13,508 nt of DNA from Acephala macrosclerotiorum (Eukaryota > Ascomycota > Leotiomycetes > Helotiales > Mollisiaceae): assembly GCA_014904845.1 (NCBI GenBank), contig MU119861.1, positions 1,874-15,381 on the forward strand. The letters are read 5' to 3'. The number at the start of each line of letters is the position of its first letter. The first letter of the stretch is position 1. Below the pieces are notes generated by a model. It was not told where the DNA came from and ran no database searches. It saw only the letters and a program-made list of their open reading frames with translations. Below, in pieces: positions 10,921-13,508 of this stretch. Position numbers and translations under genes: made by a program.

Positions 10921-12768
10921 AAAATTTTATATACTTCGAAAAAAAATTTACGTTTATTTCGAATTACAATAAAAATTCTTTTTTACGTTTTTAATTTTAA
11001 TAAATACATTTATATAATAATTTGTATAAATATAAAAATTTTCGAAATTTATTTGATTGAAAAAAAAATTAAAAATAAACAATTATTTATAGACTTTCGC
11101 ACAAAAAAAATTATTATTATTTTAAATAATTTATTTATAATTTCTCGTAAAAAAGAAATTGATAAATTAATCGTGAAAAAAAATTTTGAATTGATTTTTA
11201 ATAATTCGAAAAAAATTAATAATTAATAAATCTTCGATTTAAAATTAATAAACGAAATCAAAAATATAAAAACAGTAATTTTATACGAAAAATCTCATTT
11301 TGTAATTTAAATATTTAACGATAAAAATCAAAAAATAATATTAATTTAATTTTCGATTATTTAATGCGTTAATTAACGAATTATTATCGTTTTAATTCTA
11401 TTTTTCAAATTCAAAGAAATCAATTTTTATTTGAGAAATATTATTCAAATATACGTATAATTAACAATTTTATTAATACGTATTATTTTCGTCAAATCTT
11501 TGAAAAAAATAACAAATAAACTTTTATTAAATATTGTTTTCAAAGTAATTAAATTTTTTTATAAAATCTCGAAAATAAAAATATATTAATATAAAACGTA
11601 TAATATTTATTACAAAAACAAACTCTCGATAAAATTTTTAATTTTCGATTTTTATTTATTTATTACAAAAAGTAATTATATTTTATTCGAGATAATCGAT
11701 ATACAAATTAATAATACGTTTATTTTAAAAAATCAAATTTTTATAAAATTAAAAAACTTTAAATTACAAAAAATTAAATTACTAATTAAATTTATAAAAT
11801 TTTTTACGTTGAATATTTTTTTATTATTTAACGAATATAAATTAATAATAAATAAAATTGAAAATAGAATTATATTTTCACAAAAAAAGTAAAATAAATA
11901 TTTAAATTTGATTGATTTGAAATTAAATTTTTATAAATAAACGTATTTCGAGTAATGTATTTGAAAAATATATATTAATTTTATTTATTAATCGAAAATT
12001 GTATACAATATATCGATAATAATTTAATATTAATATTTCGAAAAAAAAACAAATTATAATATTAAATAAACGATTATAATAATAAATAAATAATTTCGAT
12101 CGTAAATTTCAATTTTTTTATTTAAATTTATATTTAATGAAATTTTTCGTTTTTGTAAACGATTTTTTTACTATGAATAAAAATTTCAATTCGTAAATCG
12201 AATATATTGTCGTTTTTAATAATAAGACTTATAGTAATAAACAATTCGATTTACGAAATAATTTATTTTATTAGAGTTTAATAAAATACAAAAAAATTAT
12301 TTGTATTATTTTAATTTTTGAATTATACGCAATAATAATAGAAATCGATATAAAAATTTCGATTTTTACTATTTTTGATTTTATTATAAAACGATTCGAA
12401 TTAAATTCAATTTTTATAATTATTTATATTAATTTTTTTTTTTTTTACGAATATATAATTGAATTTGATATTACTAAGAAAAAGCGTTTTATGATCGATA
12501 TTATAATTATTAAACAATCGTATAAACGCAAAAAATTCTCAAAAATTCAATAAATTATTAAAAATAGTAATTTAATTAATACTATAATCAAATTTAATAC
12601 TAATAAAATATTTGAATCGTTTGTTAATATTAATCGTTTTAATATTAAAATATAAAAATAAATATAATATTTCAAAGTTTAAAAATCAATCGATGAAAGC
12701 GAGAATAATAAAAAAAACGATTATTAAAAAAAACAATACTAGAAAAAAAAACGTATAATTATTATTTT
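10921..12768. other. gene-free, moderately CpG-enriched AT-rich DNA
   Basis: About 1.8 kb with intermediate G+C (about 10-15% by sampling) and frequent TCGA, ACGT and TTCGAA words. All frames are interrupted. Short ATG frames exist, such as a 21-codon Lys-rich one at 12693-12755, but they show no ribosome-binding or splice context and no recognisable product. It may be the same kind of decayed sequence as 9400-10680, split from it by the AT trough. Confidence 0.6.
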
Positions 12769-12813
12769 GATATTTTTAGTATTTTTAATGTTTTTCGATA
12801 TTTTTAGTATTTT
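12769..12813 (+). repeat. 17-bp direct repeat, period 28
   Basis: The 17-base word GATATTTTTAGTATTTT occurs at 12769-12785 and again, identical, at 12797-12813, a spacing of 28 bp. The remaining 11 bases of the two units differ. Each copy contains TTTAGTAT, a word that recurs at 12940-12947 and 13250-13257 and appears inverted at 13235-13242. It lies just outside the left side of the higher-G+C island. Confidence 0.85.
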
Positions 12814-12881
12814 CAAAAGTAAAACTTTCAATTGATTCGAAGATTATAAATATTGAATTTAAGGAAATTCTTTTAAATTTG

Positions 12882-12897
12882 ATTTGATCGATCAAAT
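12882..12897. repeat. 16-bp perfect palindrome
   Basis: ATTTGATCGATCAAAT is its own reverse complement and is centred on a CG step (12889/12890). It sits at the left side of the higher-G+C island, ten bases before the TGTAACG word. It could be a dimeric-protein binding site or a terminal-repeat remnant. Confidence 0.85.
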
Positions 12898-12959
12898 ATT
12901 ACAATATGTAACGACGATTAATTTACGATCAAATTTCTTTTTAGTATTTAGTAGTGAGA

Positions 12960-12969
12960 CAATGCATTG
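12960..12969. repeat. 10-bp palindrome CAATGCATTG
   Basis: A perfect palindrome in the most G+C-rich line of the window. It contains one of the only two GpC steps I noticed that is not part of a GCG or CGC triplet. It is short and functionally unassigned. Confidence 0.7.
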
Positions 12970-13065
12970 GTAATCGCAATAGTACTCTTTTTTGTATCTA
13001 GTTTACGAATTGGAAAAAGCGTTTTTTTTCAAAAAAAGAATTACTAATATCGATTTAATTATATA

Positions 13066-13100
13066 ATCGTTTAAACGATCGATTAAATAATTCGAATTAT
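13066..13100. repeat. two adjacent 14-bp palindromes
   Basis: ATCGTTTAAACGAT (13066-13079) and ATAATTCGAATTAT (13087-13100) are both perfect palindromes, seven bases apart. The gap carries CGATT, which extends the local CpG clustering. With the 16-bp palindrome at 12882 this gives three long palindromes within about 220 bp of the island. Palindromes come easily in AT-rich DNA, but these include internal CG steps. Confidence 0.8.
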
Positions 13101-13234
13101 GATTTTTATTGTTTTTGGTAATAATTATTCTAGTATCCACTTTTTAATCTTACGTTTATTTTGTTTAATTATATAAATAAATAAATACTTCTTCTGAAAA
13201 AAAACAATGAAAAAAAGAAAAAATTGAATTATTG

Positions 13235-13257
13235 ATACTAAATTAAAATTTTAGTAT
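13235..13257. repeat. ATACTAAA / TTTAGTAT hairpin
   Basis: ATACTAAA (13235-13242) and TTTAGTAT (13250-13257) form an 8-bp perfect stem with a 7-base loop. The right arm is the word that also recurs at 12775-12782, 12803-12810 and 12940-12947, so the hairpin holds both orientations of the local repeat. Confidence 0.7.
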
Positions 13258-13294
13258 TTCGTGATTTGTTCTCGAACGTTCTAACAATTAATTA

Positions 13295-13345
13295 ACGATA
13301 ATAATAATAACAATAATAACGATAATAACAATATTATTATTATTA
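13295..13345. repeat. compound trinucleotide repeat with 12-bp inverted arms
   Basis: An imperfect array of ATA, ACA and ACG triplets runs into ATT triplets. TAATAATAATAA (13299-13310) is the exact reverse complement of TTATTATTATTA (13334-13345), leaving a 23-base loop. The switch from AAT-type to ATT-type triplets within one array creates the hairpin. Interspersed C-containing units (AAC, ACG) show point changes in an older array. Confidence 0.85.
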
Positions 13346-13346
13346 G

Positions 13347-13508
13347 TTTTTTTATATAAAATTTTTTATTTTTTTAAATTTTTTAAATTTTTCGAGTTTT
13401 TTAATTCGCTTTTTTTTTCGTTTCGATTTTTATATTAATTAAATTTAAAAAATTTATTATCGATAATAAAAAATATTATAATATATTTATATTTATATTA
13501 AAAAAATA
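13347..13508. other. T-rich tail of the window, no gene
   Basis: T-runs separated by short AAA blocks (a TTTTTTAAAT-like unit repeats about twice near 13370-13392). A few CpG words follow, and then AT-rich DNA to the edge of the window. No feature is supported. Confidence 0.7.

Larger units (their letters stand above)
12860..13290. other. higher-G+C island, candidate younger insertion (unclassified)
   Basis: This segment differs from everything else in the window. Counted lines give 27% (12901-12960), 32% (12961-13020), 18% (13021-13080) and 20% (13081-13140) G+C. It holds five of the nine GG/CC dinucleotides: 12863, 12969, 13012, 13117 and 13137. Non-CpG words typical of undecayed DNA appear here, such as GTGAGAC, GCATTGG and TAGTATCCAC. 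No open frame of note exists. A TGTAACG word at 12907 and a TAACA at 13282-13286 could be read as the ends of an LTR of about 380 bp, but I see no polypurine tract, primer-binding site or second copy. A decayed solo LTR, a MITE/SINE fragment or a conserved non-coding element are all possible. Confidence 0.5.

Noticed and set aside
12693..12755. 21-codon Lys/Ile-rich ATG frame on the plus strand
   Set aside because: It is far too short, has no initiation context or homology, and its composition is set by A-runs.
9400..12860. Degenerate Ty3/gypsy, copia or DNA-transposon polymerase or transposase
   Set aside because: I read frames across these blocks looking for reverse transcriptase, integrase and transposase motifs and found none that would stand up. 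Naming a family would be guesswork.
12921..13000. Possible tRNA, tRNA-derived SINE or Pol III small RNA ending at the T-run near 12988
   Set aside because: No cloverleaf pairing and no convincing A-box or B-box (no GGTTCGA-like element). A T-run is uninformative in this DNA.
1..13508. Prokaryotic, plasmid or organelle gene cluster
   Set aside because: No frame of meaningful length in 13.5 kb and no rRNA or tRNA. That density of stops excludes a normal bacterial, phage or compact organelle region, though a non-coding organelle spacer cannot be strictly excluded.
1..13508. Telomeric repeats
   Set aside because: No tandem TTAGG, TTAGGG, TTTAGGG or similar units; GG is almost absent from the window.

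Overview
This 13.5 kb window is an extremely A/T-rich, gene-free stretch of what is most likely eukaryotic nuclear DNA. Hand counts of individual 60-base lines range from 0 to about 32% G+C. The first 2 kb is mostly about 3-8%, and much of the right third is about 12-20%. I found no credible protein-coding gene, tRNA, rRNA, CRISPR array or intact mobile element on either strand. Stop codons are dense in all six frames. The longest ATG-initiated frame (73 codons, minus strand, 5949-6170) is about what chance predicts at this composition.

The clearest base-level signature is where the few G and C residues sit. CpG is strongly over-represented (TCGA, ACGT, TTCGAA and AACG contexts recur). GG/CC is almost absent: I found nine occurrences in 13.5 kb. 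GpC is rare and nearly always part of GCG or CGC. This fits a genome with very strong AT mutational pressure but without CpG-methylation decay. Low-GC compartments of hymenopteran insects (bees, braconid wasps) are one good fit. Intergenic DNA of anaerobic gut fungi or an AT-rich fungal isochore are alternatives. The species cannot be determined from this window.

Layout: a long (TTA)n microsatellite at the left edge (1-114). Featureless AT-rich DNA follows, with a core at about 1321-1860 of about 3% G+C that includes two runs of more than 120 bp with no G or C. Monotonous AT-rich DNA with T-tracts continues to about 9.4 kb, broken by a slightly more complex patch near 6.5-6.8 kb and a triple poly-T cluster at 8.77-8.86 kb. 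A CpG-dense, higher-complexity block at about 9.4-10.68 kb looks like heavily decayed older sequence. It is followed by a sharp AT-only trough (10681-10920) and another mildly enriched block to about 12.86 kb.

The most distinctive segment is an island at about 12,860-13,290. It reaches about 27-32% G+C, holds five of the nine GG/CC dinucleotides, and carries several CpG palindromes and recurrent TTTAGTAT words. It looks like a younger insertion, or sequence that has escaped the local decay. A compound trinucleotide repeat that can form a 12-bp hairpin (13295-13345) bounds it on the right. No genes can be said to work together here; the interest lies in composition, repeats and the island.
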